Shown piece after piece: positions 53,521 through 62,559 of a stretch of DNA of 64,000 nt (its first letter is position 1; the number at the start of each line of letters is the position of its first letter). The stretch covers positions 1-64,000 of the forward strand of contig NZ_LZMH01000057.1 in assembly GCF_001673635.1 (NCBI RefSeq), written 5' to 3'. The position numbers were made by a program, and so were the translations under genes. Origin of the DNA: Mycobacterium asiaticum (GTDB lineage Bacteria; Actinomycetota; Actinomycetes; Mycobacteriales; Mycobacteriaceae). Under the pieces are notes generated by a model. That model was not told where the DNA came from. It saw only the letters and a program-made list of their open reading frames with translations, and made no database searches.

Positions 53521-54137
53521 CCGACACCGCTTCCGGGATGCACGGCGGATTTCCCGACATCAAACCCGCCGACGCACCACACCCCGAATTGGGGGAGTTC
53601 GTGGCGGCGCTGCGCCGGTTACATGATCTCACCGTTTCGACCAACCCCGATCCGGCGCTGTGGGTCAGCGCGTCCCGATTTGTAAAGGACGCCTGTGCGC
53701 TCCTCGAATGCCACCAGGTGCCAGAGACCGAGGCGCCCGGTGGCCGAGTGTTGGACCTGCCCGGGCTGGGTCATCCGCTGCTGCCGCCGTGGACCGTCAT
53801 GGAGGCCGGGACCGACGGTGTGACAATGGAGGGACTCTTCACCAGGGCGCACGTGGGAGGGAACAACGCCGTGCATGGCGGGATGATCCCGTTGTTCTAC
53901 GACTGGCTGTTCGGCATGGTGGTTTCCACCGCCGAGATTCACCCCACCCGGACGGGCTATCTGCATGTCGATTACCGGTCCATCACCCCGATCGACGAGC
54001 CGCTGACGGCCAGTGGCCGGATCGAGCGAATCGAGGGCCGGAAGGTTTTCATCGCGGCGTCTATGAAAAGCTCTCACGGTGCGACCCTCACCGAAGCCTC
54101 CGGGCTGATGGTTCGCCTGCTACCCCACCAACCGTAG
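53517..54137 (+). CDS. PaaI-type hotdog thioesterase
   Basis: 206 residues. The first 100 are helical and unassigned; the hotdog domain follows (about 100-200) with VGGNNAVHGGMIPLFYDWLFG, the HGG motif of acyl-CoA thioesterases, and TGYLHVDYRSITPID. ATG 53517 overlaps the Rieske stop by 4 nt. It probably releases or edits CoA esters in the pathway. A hairpin repeat lies between it and the acyl-CoA synthetase. Confidence 0.9.
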   Translation: MTDTASGMHGGFPDIKPADAPHPELGEFVAALRRLHDLTVSTNPDPALWVSASRFVKDACALLECHQVPETEAPGGRVLDLPGLGHPLLPPWTVMEAGTDGVTMEGLFTRAHVGGNNAVHGGMIPLFYDWLFGMVVSTAEIHPTRTGYLHVDYRSITPIDEPLTASGRIERIEGRKVFIAASMKSSHGATLTEASGLMVRLLPHQP

Positions 54138-54142
54138 TCTCG

Positions 54143-54200
54143 CGAGCAGACGCAAAAGCACCCGGCGCGCGGCGCAAAAGGGCGCTTTTGCGTCTGCTCG
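54143..54200. repeat. Intergenic hairpin with CGAGCAGACGCAAAAGC arms (copy 2)
   Basis: A perfect 17-bp stem (54143-54159 with 54184-54200). It shares CGAGCAGACGCA with the hairpin at 48169, so it is a dispersed palindromic repeat. It lies between two same-strand genes and may attenuate transcription into the acyl-CoA synthetase. Confidence 0.75.
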
Positions 54201-54214
54201 GCGGAAGGAGTGCT

Positions 54215-55852
54215 GTGCCCGAATTCACCGTTCCCGCGGTCGCGGCTGCCGTCGCCGCCGCGATACCTGACCGCGAACTCGTCGTCCAGGGCGACCGGCG
54301 CTACACCTACGCCCAGATCATCGAACGGTCCAACCGACTAGCCGGCTTCCTGCACGCCCAAGGGCTGGGCTGTCACACCGAGCGCTCCGAGCTGCCGGGC
54401 CACGAAGTCGGCCAAGACCTGCTGGGCCTGTACGCCTACAACGGCAACGAGTTCGTCGAGGCATTGCTCGGCAGTTTCGCCGCTCGCGTCGCACCGTTCA
54501 ATGTCAACTACCGCTACGTCAAGAACGAGCTGCAGTACCTGCTGGCGGACTCGGGGGCGACCGCGCTGCTGTACCACGCGGTGTTCGCGCCGCAGGTGGC
54601 CGAAGTGCTTCCCCAGCTGCCGAAGCTGCGCGTGCTGATCCAGATCGCGGATGACTCAGGTAACGAATTACTGGATAGTGCAGTCGATTACGAGAGCATC
54701 ATGGCCGGTGCCTACGAGACGCCGCCGGTGCAGCACTCCCCCGACGACTTGTATGTCCTCTACACCGGCGGCACCACCGGCATGCCCAAGGGCGTGTTGT
54801 GGCGCCAAGCCGACATCTTCATGACGTCCTTCGGCGGCCGCGATCTGGTGGGCGGGCAGTTCGTCACTTCCATCGACGAGATCGTGGCCCGGGTGACCGC
54901 GGGCCCGGGCACCAAACTGATGGTGTTGCCGCCCCTGATTCACGGTGCCGCCCAATGGAGTGTGATGACCGCGCTGACCACCGGGCAGACCATCGTGTTT
55001 CCCTCGGTCATCGACCATCTGGACGCCGAGGACGTGGTGCGCACCATCGAGCGCGAAGGCGTGGCGGTGGTGACGGTGGTGGGTGACGCGATTGCGCGGC
55101 CGCTGGTCGCCGCGATCGAGAAGGGGGTCGCCGACGTCTCGTCGCTGTTCGTCATCGCCAACGGCGGTGCGCTGCTGACGCCGTATGTCAAGCAACGCCT
55201 CATCGACGTGCTGCCCAACGCGATGGTGATCGACGGAGTCGGGTCGTCGGAGACGGGTGCCCAGATGAGCCACCTGTCGACGTCCGGCTCGGTGTCGACC
55301 GGCAACTTTACCGCTGGTCCGGATACATTCGTTGCGGCCGAGGATCTTTCGTCGATCCTGGCACCGGGTCACGACGGCATCGGTTGGTTGGCGCAACGCG
55401 GCTATGTTCCGCTGGGCTACAAGGGCGACGCCGCGAAGACGGCGGCGACCTTCCCGGTGATCGACGGCGTGCGGTATGCGGTGCCCGGCGACCGGGCCCG
55501 TCACCACGAGGCCGGCCACATCGAGTTACTGGGCCGGGACTCGGTCACCATCAACTCCGGAGGCGAAAAGATCTTTGCCGAGGAGGTCGAGACCGCAATC
55601 GCCTCACATCCGGCGGTGGCCGACGTGGTGGTGTCCGGACGCCCGAGCGAACGGTGGGGCCAGGAAGTCGTCGCGATCGTCGCGCTCGCCGACGGTGCCT
55701 GCGCCGAAGCCGACGAATTGGTCGCGCACGCCGGAAAGTCATTGGCGCGCTACAAACTTCCCAAAGCCATCGTGTTCCGCCCCGCCCTGCAGCGCAGCCC
55801 CTCGGGCAAGGCCGACTACCGATGGGCGCGAGAGCAGGCGCTCAACCCCTAG
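54215..55852 (+). CDS. Acyl-CoA synthetase (FadD17/FadD19-like)
   Basis: 545 residues, adenylate-forming enzyme. AMP motif YTGGTTGMPKG, VGSSETGAQ, PLGYKGDAAKT, GDRARHHEAGHIELLGR and the C-terminal catalytic lysine in SGKADYRW. The pattern (NVNYRYVKNELQYLLADSGATAL, LPPLIHGAAQWSVM) resembles FadD19/FadD17, which activate sterol side-chain acids. GGAAGGAG 4 nt upstream supports GTG 54215. Its stop shares CTAG with the converging SDR gene. Confidence 0.93.
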   Translation: MPEFTVPAVAAAVAAAIPDRELVVQGDRRYTYAQIIERSNRLAGFLHAQGLGCHTERSELPGHEVGQDLLGLYAYNGNEFVEALLGSFAARVAPFNVNYRYVKNELQYLLADSGATALLYHAVFAPQVAEVLPQLPKLRVLIQIADDSGNELLDSAVDYESIMAGAYETPPVQHSPDDLYVLYTGGTTGMPKGVLWRQADIFMTSFGGRDLVGGQFVTSIDEIVARVTAGPGTKLMVLPPLIHGAAQWSVMTALTTGQTIVFPSVIDHLDAEDVVRTIEREGVAVVTVVGDAIARPLVAAIEKGVADVSSLFVIANGGALLTPYVKQRLIDVLPNAMVIDGVGSSETGAQMSHLSTSGSVSTGNFTAGPDTFVAAEDLSSILAPGHDGIGWLAQRGYVPLGYKGDAAKTAATFPVIDGVRYAVPGDRARHHEAGHIELLGRDSVTINSGGEKIFAEEVETAIASHPAVADVVVSGRPSERWGQEVVAIVALADGACAEADELVAHAGKSLARYKLPKAIVFRPALQRSPSGKADYRWAREQALNP

Positions 55853-56703
55853 CGCTCCACGACCCCCAGCGCGGATTGCGCACGCCGCTCGTAGAAAGCC
55901 CGTGCCGCATGGTCGATGTCGTCGAGAAACAGCGTGTCCGCGCCGATCCTGCGGTTGAACCACCGTCGGCCGCGCGCGCCAAGCATGGACACCACCGGAC
56001 CGACGAACCGGGCCGGCCGGGGTACCGATACCTGCGTGCGCGGTTTGTCCAGCGCCCCGACGATGGCGGCGGCCACCACGTCGGCCTCAACCGGTCGGCC
56101 GACGCCGGACGCCTTGGTCCCGGCGATGAGATCGGTCTGGGTGAAGGGTGGCAACACGACGCTGACTTGCACGCCGTGCGAGGCGATTTCGTCGGCCAGC
56201 GCCACGCTGAGTCCGACGACGCCGTATTTGGTGGCGGCATAGACCACCTGCCCCGGAATGGCCATCACGCCGGCCATCGATGCGATGTTGACGATGTGGC
56301 CGCGACGCCGAGCCACCATTTCGGGCAGTACCAGCTGGCAACCGTTGAGTACGCCATAGAGATTCACCTCGAGGGCGGACCGAATGGCTTGCGCCGGTTG
56401 ATCGGTGAACCAACCCACGGGCATCACTCCGGCATTGTTGATCAGCACATCGATGCCCCCACCACTGCCGGATCGAGTCAGTCCGAGAAACTGAGCGAAC
56501 GAATCCCGGTCCGCGACATCCAACGGGTAGCCCAAAACCGCACCGGCACCACTTAATTCGGCGACGGCGTCGCCGAGCGCGGCCGCGTCGCGGTCACCGA
56601 TCACCACCAGCGCACCCCGCACCAGCAATGCCTTGGCCGTCGCGAAACCAATGCCCCGGGCGCCGCCGGTGACGACGACCGTTCGGCCGCGGACTCTGTC
56701 CAT
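55849..56703 (-). CDS. Short-chain dehydrogenase/reductase
   Basis: 284 residues. TGGARGIG near residues 12-19, NNAGVMPVG, Ser in ASMAG, and Y-x-x-x-K in YAATKYG. A C-terminal extension of about 70 residues (RPARFVGPVVSMLGARGRRW) is more hydrophobic than usual. It converges on the acyl-CoA synthetase and follows the LLM paralogue by 11 bp, so the two are probably co-transcribed from site D. Confidence 0.92.
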   Translation of the reverse strand: MDRVRGRTVVVTGGARGIGFATAKALLVRGALVVIGDRDAAALGDAVAELSGAGAVLGYPLDVADRDSFAQFLGLTRSGSGGGIDVLINNAGVMPVGWFTDQPAQAIRSALEVNLYGVLNGCQLVLPEMVARRRGHIVNIASMAGVMAIPGQVVYAATKYGVVGLSVALADEIASHGVQVSVVLPPFTQTDLIAGTKASGVGRPVEADVVAAAIVGALDKPRTQVSVPRPARFVGPVVSMLGARGRRWFNRRIGADTLFLDDIDHAARAFYERRAQSALGVVER

Positions 56704-56714
56704 CCCGAACCTCC

Positions 56715-57746
56715 CTACCGCAGTTCCTCGAGGATCGTCGCGATCACTTCTTCGGGCAGGCCGGCCGGAAAACCGGGCAACACCCGGTCCACCGCGCCGT
56801 CACACCGTTCCCGCAGCGCGGCCGCGACCCGGTCGACCGGCGCTACGACGGCGAAGGCGCTGAGCACCTCGTCGTCGATCAACGCACCCATGGCGTCCCA
56901 GTCGCCCCGACGCGACAACCGGTGCAACTCGGTGTGCAGGTCCGCCCAGCCGTGCAGGTCAAGCACCCGGAGGTAAGCAGGCGTCGACCCGTAGAACGCG
57001 ATCTGCTTCCGCACCGCGACGGCGGCATCGAACATTTCGCCTTCGGTGCGGCCCGTCACCACGAACACGGGGCAGGACACCGCGACCTCACCGCGCGCGC
57101 GGTGAGACCGCCGCAGCCCGCGTTGCAGCGCGGGCAGGGTCACCTCGTCCAGGTACCGTGCGGTGGTGAACGCGTGTGCGATCACGCCGTCGGCGACCTC
57201 GCCGCACAGCTCGGTCATCGCCTCGCCCACGGCGGCGACGAAAACCCTTGGCGGCGTGCAGTTCAGCGGCTCGGGCGTGAACATCGGCGTCATCAGCGTG
57301 TGGGTATAGAAGTCGCCCTGGAAGCTGAGCCGGGTGCCCTGCTGCCAACTGTCCCAGATGGTTCGCAGCGCGCAGATGAACTCGCGCATCCGCGGCACCG
57401 GACGGCTCCACGGCATACTGAATCGCTTTTCGATATGGGTCCGGATCTGGGTGCCCAGGCCCAGGATGAATCGACCACCCGAGTAGGACTGCAGGTCCCA
57501 AGCAGTATGCGCGACGGTCATCGGGTTGCGGGCGAAAGCCACCGCGATGCTGGTGCCCAGTTCGATCCTGGACGTGTGCTCGGCCGCCAGCAGCATGGGC
57601 AGAAAGGGGTCGTGGTTGATCTCACCGGTCCAACAGCCGTCGTAGTGACGCCGTTCGAGTTCGGCGGCGACGCCGGGCGCCCGTCGCAGTTCCATGGGGA
57701 TGCCCCCATCGATCTTGATGCCGGCGCGCGCAGAGGCACCGCTCAT
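56715..57746 (-). CDS. LLM-class F420-dependent oxidoreductase (TIGR03617-like), copy 2
   Basis: 343 residues, strongly similar to the protein at 45510 (shared GIKIDGGIP-type start, AAEHTSRIELGT, FILGLGTQI, MTPMFTPEP, IAFYGSTPAYL). The two probably arose by duplication and share operator sequence as well as coding sequence. ATG 57746 lies 12 bp from site D, again indicating a very short leader. It is followed by an SDR, so an F420 step and an alcohol/ketone step may be coupled. Confidence 0.92.
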   Translation of the reverse strand: MSGASARAGIKIDGGIPMELRRAPGVAAELERRHYDGCWTGEINHDPFLPMLLAAEHTSRIELGTSIAVAFARNPMTVAHTAWDLQSYSGGRFILGLGTQIRTHIEKRFSMPWSRPVPRMREFICALRTIWDSWQQGTRLSFQGDFYTHTLMTPMFTPEPLNCTPPRVFVAAVGEAMTELCGEVADGVIAHAFTTARYLDEVTLPALQRGLRRSHRARGEVAVSCPVFVVTGRTEGEMFDAAVAVRKQIAFYGSTPAYLRVLDLHGWADLHTELHRLSRRGDWDAMGALIDDEVLSAFAVVAPVDRVAAALRERCDGAVDRVLPGFPAGLPEEVIATILEELR

Positions 57747-57758
57747 GCGTGTGGACGT

Positions 57759-57778
57759 TACTGTAATTAATTCGGTAG
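57759..57778. promoter_or_regulatory. Shared operator, site D
   Basis: TACTGTAATTAATTCGGTAG. The match to site A extends beyond the 20 bp into GGTCAAC on the right. It lies between the divergent LLM copy 2 and the lipocalin-like gene. Confidence 0.75.
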
Positions 57779-57787
57779 GGTCAACCG

Positions 57788-58174
57788 GTGCATGCATTGG
57801 GTGATGCAATACTGGGTGGCTGGCGATTGGAGTCTTTCGTATCCCGCGACGTCGCCACCGGTGAGCTCCGGCATCCGTTCGGCGAGCACCCGTCCGGCCT
57901 GATCCTTTACACCAACGACGGCCACATGTCGGCCCAGCTGACGCCCGGGCCCGGCGGCGAATTCATCTCCTACGGCGGACGGTTCCGCGTCGACGAAGCC
58001 GCGGGCACGGTCTGCCACGACGTCGCGATCGCGACGATGCCGGAGTTGTTGCAGCAACCCCAGATTCGTAACGCACGGGTGGACGGTGATCGGCTGACGC
58101 TATCGGCGAGCATCACGTCGCCGGAGGGCGCCACCACGCACAGCACCCTGGTGTGGCGCCGCGACCCGGGTTAA
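57788..58174 (+). CDS. Lipocalin-like domain protein
   Basis: 128 residues, a beta-barrel pattern (LGGWRLESFVSRDVATGELRHPFG, GLILYTNDGHMSAQL, TLVWRR) typical of the small lipocalin-like family PF13924. No signal peptide, so cytoplasmic; probably binds a small hydrophobic compound. GTG 57788 starts 10 bp after site D. Its TAA stop overlaps the converging P450 stop within the palindrome TTAA. Confidence 0.85.
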   Translation: MHALGDAILGGWRLESFVSRDVATGELRHPFGEHPSGLILYTNDGHMSAQLTPGPGGEFISYGGRFRVDEAAGTVCHDVAIATMPELLQQPQIRNARVDGDRLTLSASITSPEGATTHSTLVWRRDPG

Positions 58175-59376
58175 CGCAGCACCCGCACCGGCACGTTGCT
58201 CCAGCCGGCGACGTTTTGCATGTTGACGCGTTGGCAACCCGCCCAGTCGACCTGGTAGCGCGGCATGAATTCGAGCATCCGCTCCAGCGCGATGGTGCTC
58301 TCCAGGCGCGCCAGGGCTGCGCCGAGACAGCTGTGGATGCCGTAGCCGAGTCCGAGGTTCTGCGCCTGGGTGCGGTCGCGGTCGATCTCGAACGTGTCGG
58401 GGTCGGTCCAGGCCAGCGGATCCCGGTTGGCCGAGCCGCCCACCAGGAACACCGGTTTTCCGGCCGGGATGGTCTCGCCGTGCAGGCTGACCTCACAGGT
58501 CGAGCGCCGCACGTTGTACTGCGCGGGCGCCTCGTAGCGCAGCAGTTCCTCGACCGCGAGCGGGACCTTGCTGCGATCCTCGAGCAACTTGCGCCACTGG
58601 CCGGGATTGCGGGCGAACACGACGGCCGCGTTGCCGATGAGCTTGGTGACCGTCTCGGCGCCGGCACCGCCCAATAACGTGGCGAATTCGGTGATCTCGA
58701 TGTTGTCCAGCGGAGCGATTTCACCGTTCTCGCGTTCGATCTCGGCGCGGATCAGCCTGCTCAGCAGATCGCCACCCAAGTTCTCCCGGCGCTGCTTGGT
58801 GAGGCGGTAATAGTAAATGGCCATGTCGACGGCGGACTTCAGACCGGCCTCGCCCATCTCGACTTCGCCGGGCGCGCGGTGCAACAGGTCGTCGATCCAC
58901 AACCGGATCTGTTGGCGGTCCTGCTCCGGCACTCCTTGCATGGTCGTCATCACGTCGACGGGGAACAGTGCCGAGAAGTCCTGAACGAAGTCGAAACCGT
59001 CCGGGTCAACCCTCGACAGGTACTTGTCGACCACCTGGGTCACCAAGGGCCGCAACGCCTGGATGGCGCGGGGGGTGAACACCTTGTTGAGCAGACCGCG
59101 CATGCGACGGTGTGCAGGCGGGTCCATCGCGATGATCGACCCGTGCTTGGTCACTTCGCCTTTGCGCACCTGCGCCAGGTCGACTCCGTACGCCGAGGAG
59201 TAGGTCTGGTGGTCCTTGAACGCCGCGGCCACATCTTCGTGGCGGGTCAGCGCGTAAAAGTCGTATTCGGCGCTGTAGTACACGGGAGCCTCGGCCCGCA
59301 TCCGGCAATACGTCTCGTACGGGCTGTTGAAAAAGTCCTCGGAAAACGGGTCGAACACCACCGCGGCAGTGGTCAC
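58171..59376 (-). CDS. Cytochrome P450
   Basis: 401 residues. I-helix LLGGAGAETVTK, E-x-x-R in VEELLRYEAP, and heme loop LGYGIHSCLGAALARLE, where Leu replaces the usual first Phe. GGAGG 7 nt upstream supports GTG 59376 over a TTG at 59430 that has no ribosome-binding site. It diverges from the thiolase across site E, so the two belong to the same regulon. Confidence 0.94.
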   Translation of the reverse strand: MTTAAVVFDPFSEDFFNSPYETYCRMRAEAPVYYSAEYDFYALTRHEDVAAAFKDHQTYSSAYGVDLAQVRKGEVTKHGSIIAMDPPAHRRMRGLLNKVFTPRAIQALRPLVTQVVDKYLSRVDPDGFDFVQDFSALFPVDVMTTMQGVPEQDRQQIRLWIDDLLHRAPGEVEMGEAGLKSAVDMAIYYYRLTKQRRENLGGDLLSRLIRAEIERENGEIAPLDNIEITEFATLLGGAGAETVTKLIGNAAVVFARNPGQWRKLLEDRSKVPLAVEELLRYEAPAQYNVRRSTCEVSLHGETIPAGKPVFLVGGSANRDPLAWTDPDTFEIDRDRTQAQNLGLGYGIHSCLGAALARLESTIALERMLEFMPRYQVDWAGCQRVNMQNVAGWSNVPVRVLR

Positions 59377-59492
59377 CGGCGGACCTCCGGTGACTGGATA
59401 GGGCGACGGGTTCTGTTGCGCTGCAGCCAAAGCTGGTCAGCACACCGATCCTCGGCCACGTTGCGACCTCTCCCCGATGGGCGTGGAATGAT

Positions 59493-59512
59493 CTACGGTA
59501 ATGGTTACAGTA
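59493..59512. promoter_or_regulatory. Shared operator, site E
   Basis: On the minus strand this reads TACTGTAACCATTACCGTAG, the most symmetric of the five sites (16 of 18 paired positions in its 19-bp core are complementary). It lies between the divergent P450 and thiolase genes. Confidence 0.72.
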
Positions 59513-59557
59513 TTATAGTCAAGTGTCCTTGACACCACGAAAGCGAGAACCGCCGCG

Positions 59558-60703
59558 ATGAACGATGTCGCCATCATCGGAGTTGGCCTGCACCCGTTTG
59601 GCCGGTTCGAAGGAAAATCCGCGATGCAGATGGGCGTCGACGCGATCTTCGCCGCGGTCAAGGACGCCGGTGTGCAGTGGAGCGATATACAGGCGGCGAC
59701 CGGTGGCAGCTGGACCGTGGCCAATCCCGACGCGATCGTCGGCATGGTCGGACTGTCCGGCATCCCGTTCACCAACGTGTTCAACGCGTGCGCCACCGCG
59801 GCCAGTGCGGCCAAGGCCTGCGCCGACGGAATCCGGCTGGGAGATTACGACATCGGCATTGCCATCGGCCTGGACAAACACCCGCGTGGTGCGTTCACCG
59901 AAGACCCGGCCCTGGTCGGCATGCCGCGCTGGTACGCCGAGAACGGTCAGTACCTCACCACCAAGTTCTTCGGGATGAAGGCCAACCGGTACCTGCACGA
60001 CCACGGCATCTCGCAGCGGACCCTGGCCAGGGTCGCCGCCAAGAATTTCCGGAACGGCGTGCTGAATCCGAATGCGTTCCGCCGCAAGCCGATATCCGAG
60101 GACGACATCCTCGCTTCGGCGATGCTCAACTACCCACTGACGCAGTACATGTTCTGCGCCCCGGACGAGGGCGCCGCCGCGGTGGTGATGTGCCGCGCCG
60201 ACATCGCGCACCGCTACACCGGCAAGCCGGTCTACTTGAAGGCCGCCGAAGTCCGCACTCGCCGCTTCGGCGCCTACGAGGTGAACACGACCTTCGCGCC
60301 GGTCGAGGAGGACGTCGCGCCCACCGTCTACGCCGCGCGCGCCGCGTTCGAAAAGGCGGGCGTCAGTCCGGACGACGTGGACGTGATTCAGTTGCAGGAC
60401 ACCGATGCCGGCGCCGAGATCATCCACATGGCCGAATGCGGTTTTTGCGCCGACGGGGACCAGGAGCGGTTGCTGGCCGACGGTGTTACCGAGATCAACG
60501 GCGCGATGCCGATCAATACCGACGGCGGCCTGATTGCCAATGGCGAGCCGATCGGCGCGTCGGGCCTTCGGCAGATCCACGAGATCGTGCGGCAACTGCG
60601 GGGCCAAGCCGGTGACCGTCAGGTCCCCGGTGAACCGAAGGTCGGTTTCGCTCAGCTTTACGGGGCGCCGGGCACGGCGGCGGCGACGATACTGACCACC
60701 TGA
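59558..60703 (+). CDS. Lipid-transfer (SCP-x type) thiolase
   Basis: 381 residues. Thiolase fold with the nucleophilic Cys in FNACATAAS and INTDGGLIANGEPIGASGLRQ. The C-terminal loop LYGAPGTAA lacks the Cys-Gly of classical thiolases, as in the Ltp/SCP-x group that cleaves steroid side chains by retro-aldol or thiolytic steps. Such enzymes usually need a small DUF35/MaoC partner, which is not seen nearby. The 3' end overlaps the opposing DUF1275 gene by 46 nt. Confidence 0.92.
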   Translation: MNDVAIIGVGLHPFGRFEGKSAMQMGVDAIFAAVKDAGVQWSDIQAATGGSWTVANPDAIVGMVGLSGIPFTNVFNACATAASAAKACADGIRLGDYDIGIAIGLDKHPRGAFTEDPALVGMPRWYAENGQYLTTKFFGMKANRYLHDHGISQRTLARVAAKNFRNGVLNPNAFRRKPISEDDILASAMLNYPLTQYMFCAPDEGAAAVVMCRADIAHRYTGKPVYLKAAEVRTRRFGAYEVNTTFAPVEEDVAPTVYAARAAFEKAGVSPDDVDVIQLQDTDAGAEIIHMAECGFCADGDQERLLADGVTEINGAMPINTDGGLIANGEPIGASGLRQIHEIVRQLRGQAGDRQVPGEPKVGFAQLYGAPGTAAATILTT

Positions 60704-61428
60704 GAGCGGCCCTGCGCCAGGTTGACACCGGCCAGGGACATGCAGATCGCGACCGGAACCAGCAGCGCGTATCCGCCGAGATGAGCGGCGGCCAGGATGC
60801 CGATGACACCGCCGCCGAGGAACGCCAACAACGTCATCGCCAGGATGGCGACCTTCCACCTGTCCACTCCGAGTTGGCGGCTGCGGCCGAGCATCAGCCC
60901 GAGGTCGGTGACGGTGCCGGTGAAGTGGGTGGTGCGCACCGACATCCCGCGGAAGCTTGACGTCAGTCCGTTCTGCAAACCGAGAGCGGCGGCGGCGAGC
61001 AGCGCCTGGACGGCGGTTCCCTCGACGCCCAGCGACGAGAGTTGCGCCTGCACTGGCGGCGCTTCTACCCCGGCAGCGGCCAGCAACAGCAACACCGCCT
61101 CCATCACCAGCACCGTGGCATGCCGTCCGCTGCGGGGCGCCTGGGTGGACGTGATCAGGGCGCCGGCAACCGTCGCCCCCGCCAGGAATCCCAGCAGGAT
61201 GGCTATCAGCACGTGGCTCTCGTATCGCCACGGGTTGGCGGCATCCATGCCGAGTTGGGTGGTGACGCCGGTCAGGTTGCCGACCGGCACGGCCAGGATC
61301 AGCAGCGCTACCGCGTTGACGAACCCGGCGGTCAATGCCAGCGCGGCGCAGTAGCCGAGGACGTGACTGGGAGGATGCAGTGGACCAGGGCGACGATCTT
61401 GAACCCCCCACGGGCCGTTAAAGGTCAT
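60658..61428 (-). CDS. DUF1275 (YoaK-like) membrane protein
   Basis: 256 residues with about six membrane helices. Family features: ALALTAGFVNAVALL near residues 28-42, NLTGVTTQLG, and GLQNGLTSSFRGMSVRTTHFTGTVTDLG. The function of DUF1275 is unknown. It converges on the thiolase with a 46-nt overlap. Confidence 0.9.
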   Translation of the reverse strand: MTFNGPWGVQDRRPGPLHPPSHVLGYCAALALTAGFVNAVALLILAVPVGNLTGVTTQLGMDAANPWRYESHVLIAILLGFLAGATVAGALITSTQAPRSGRHATVLVMEAVLLLLAAAGVEAPPVQAQLSSLGVEGTAVQALLAAAALGLQNGLTSSFRGMSVRTTHFTGTVTDLGLMLGRSRQLGVDRWKVAILAMTLLAFLGGGVIGILAAAHLGGYALLVPVAICMSLAGVNLAQGRSQVVSIVAAAVPGAP

Positions 61429-61490
61429 GCGGCAATGATCGGGGCGGGGTCTTGGAGGATCCTTGACGGATTTTCGGAGCGGCCAATCGC

Positions 61491-62507
61491 TCAGGTCGCG
61501 ACGTCGATGAGTACCTTGCCGACCACGCCGTTCTCGGAGGCGCGATGGGCCTCGGCGGTGTTTTCCAGCGAGTAACGGTGCAGCGGCAACCCGGCCTGCT
61601 CACCCACCGCCAGGGCGCCTGCCGATATCGCTGCGTTGACGGCCCGTACCGACGCCAGCTTGGCGTCGTGATCCGTCAGGTAGGTCAGCACGTACTGCAG
61701 GCGCGCGTTCCTGGTCATGCCGGCCCGCGTAGGGATTGCGACGGCGTCACGTTCGTCGGATGCGTAGATGGTAATCACCCCGTCGTTGGCCAGCACCGCG
61801 AAATCGGTGTCCACGTTGGCGCGCAGGTTGACCTCGACGATGACGTCGGCGCCCTCAGGGTGTTGCCGCAAAAATTCGTGCGTGACGTCCTGGTTGCGGT
61901 AGTTGATCCTCTGGTGGGCACCCGCCCGCTTGCACAGTTCGGCTTTTTCGTCGCTGCTGACCGTGGTCGACACCGTCGCACCGGCCCAGACGGCGAGTTG
62001 GATGGCGGCATGGCCGACGGCTCCCGCGCCGCCGGCAACGAGCACGGTAAGTCCGCTCAGTGCGCCGGGTTTAAGCTCCAGCGGCGCATCCCGGTGTGCG
62101 GTCAACGCCCGGTGCGCGGTGAGCGCCGGGATGCCCATCGAGGCACCCACATCGAAGCTTGCGTTGTCGGGCAATGGCACGACCTGCCGCGCGGGAAGTG
62201 AGACATATTCCTGAGCGGTGCCGTCGGCCCGTTGCCATGCCGCATCCCAGACCCAAACCCGGTCACCGACTTTCATCCCGGTCACGCCTTCGCCTACCGC
62301 GTCGACGATGCCCGCACCGTCCTGGTTGGGTACCTGGCCGCCCGCCGGCACCGTTTCCTCGCCCTGACGCGCTTTCCAATCGGTCGGGTTCACGCCCGAC
62401 ACGGCGATTTTTACCCGGATCTCCCCCGCCCCGACCGGTGGAACGGGCCGGTCGACGAGCTTGAGAACCGACGGGTCACCGGCGTGGGTATAGGCTATCG
62501 CCTTCAT
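61491..62507 (-). CDS. Zinc-less NADPH:quinone oxidoreductase (zeta-crystallin type MDR)
   Basis: 338 residues. MDR fold with GVNPTDWKARQGE, DGAGIVDAVGEGVTGMKVGDRV and nucleotide motif VAGGAGAVGHAAIQLA. Zinc cysteines are absent, so it fits the quinone reductase group. AGGAGG precedes ATG 62507, which is preferred over ATG 62531. It is not linked by overlap to neighbours. Confidence 0.92.
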   Translation of the reverse strand: MKAIAYTHAGDPSVLKLVDRPVPPVGAGEIRVKIAVSGVNPTDWKARQGEETVPAGGQVPNQDGAGIVDAVGEGVTGMKVGDRVWVWDAAWQRADGTAQEYVSLPARQVVPLPDNASFDVGASMGIPALTAHRALTAHRDAPLELKPGALSGLTVLVAGGAGAVGHAAIQLAVWAGATVSTTVSSDEKAELCKRAGAHQRINYRNQDVTHEFLRQHPEGADVIVEVNLRANVDTDFAVLANDGVITIYASDERDAVAIPTRAGMTRNARLQYVLTYLTDHDAKLASVRAVNAAISAGALAVGEQAGLPLHRYSLENTAEAHRASENGVVGKVLIDVAT

Positions 62508-62559
62508 CGGGTTCCTCCTGTGTGATGACAAACATTGCTGCGCTTGTTAATTCGGCCAG

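Noticed and set aside
59519..61411. 630-residue minus-strand open frame
   Set aside because: It is antisense to the thiolase and overlaps DUF1275 in another frame; no domain is visible.
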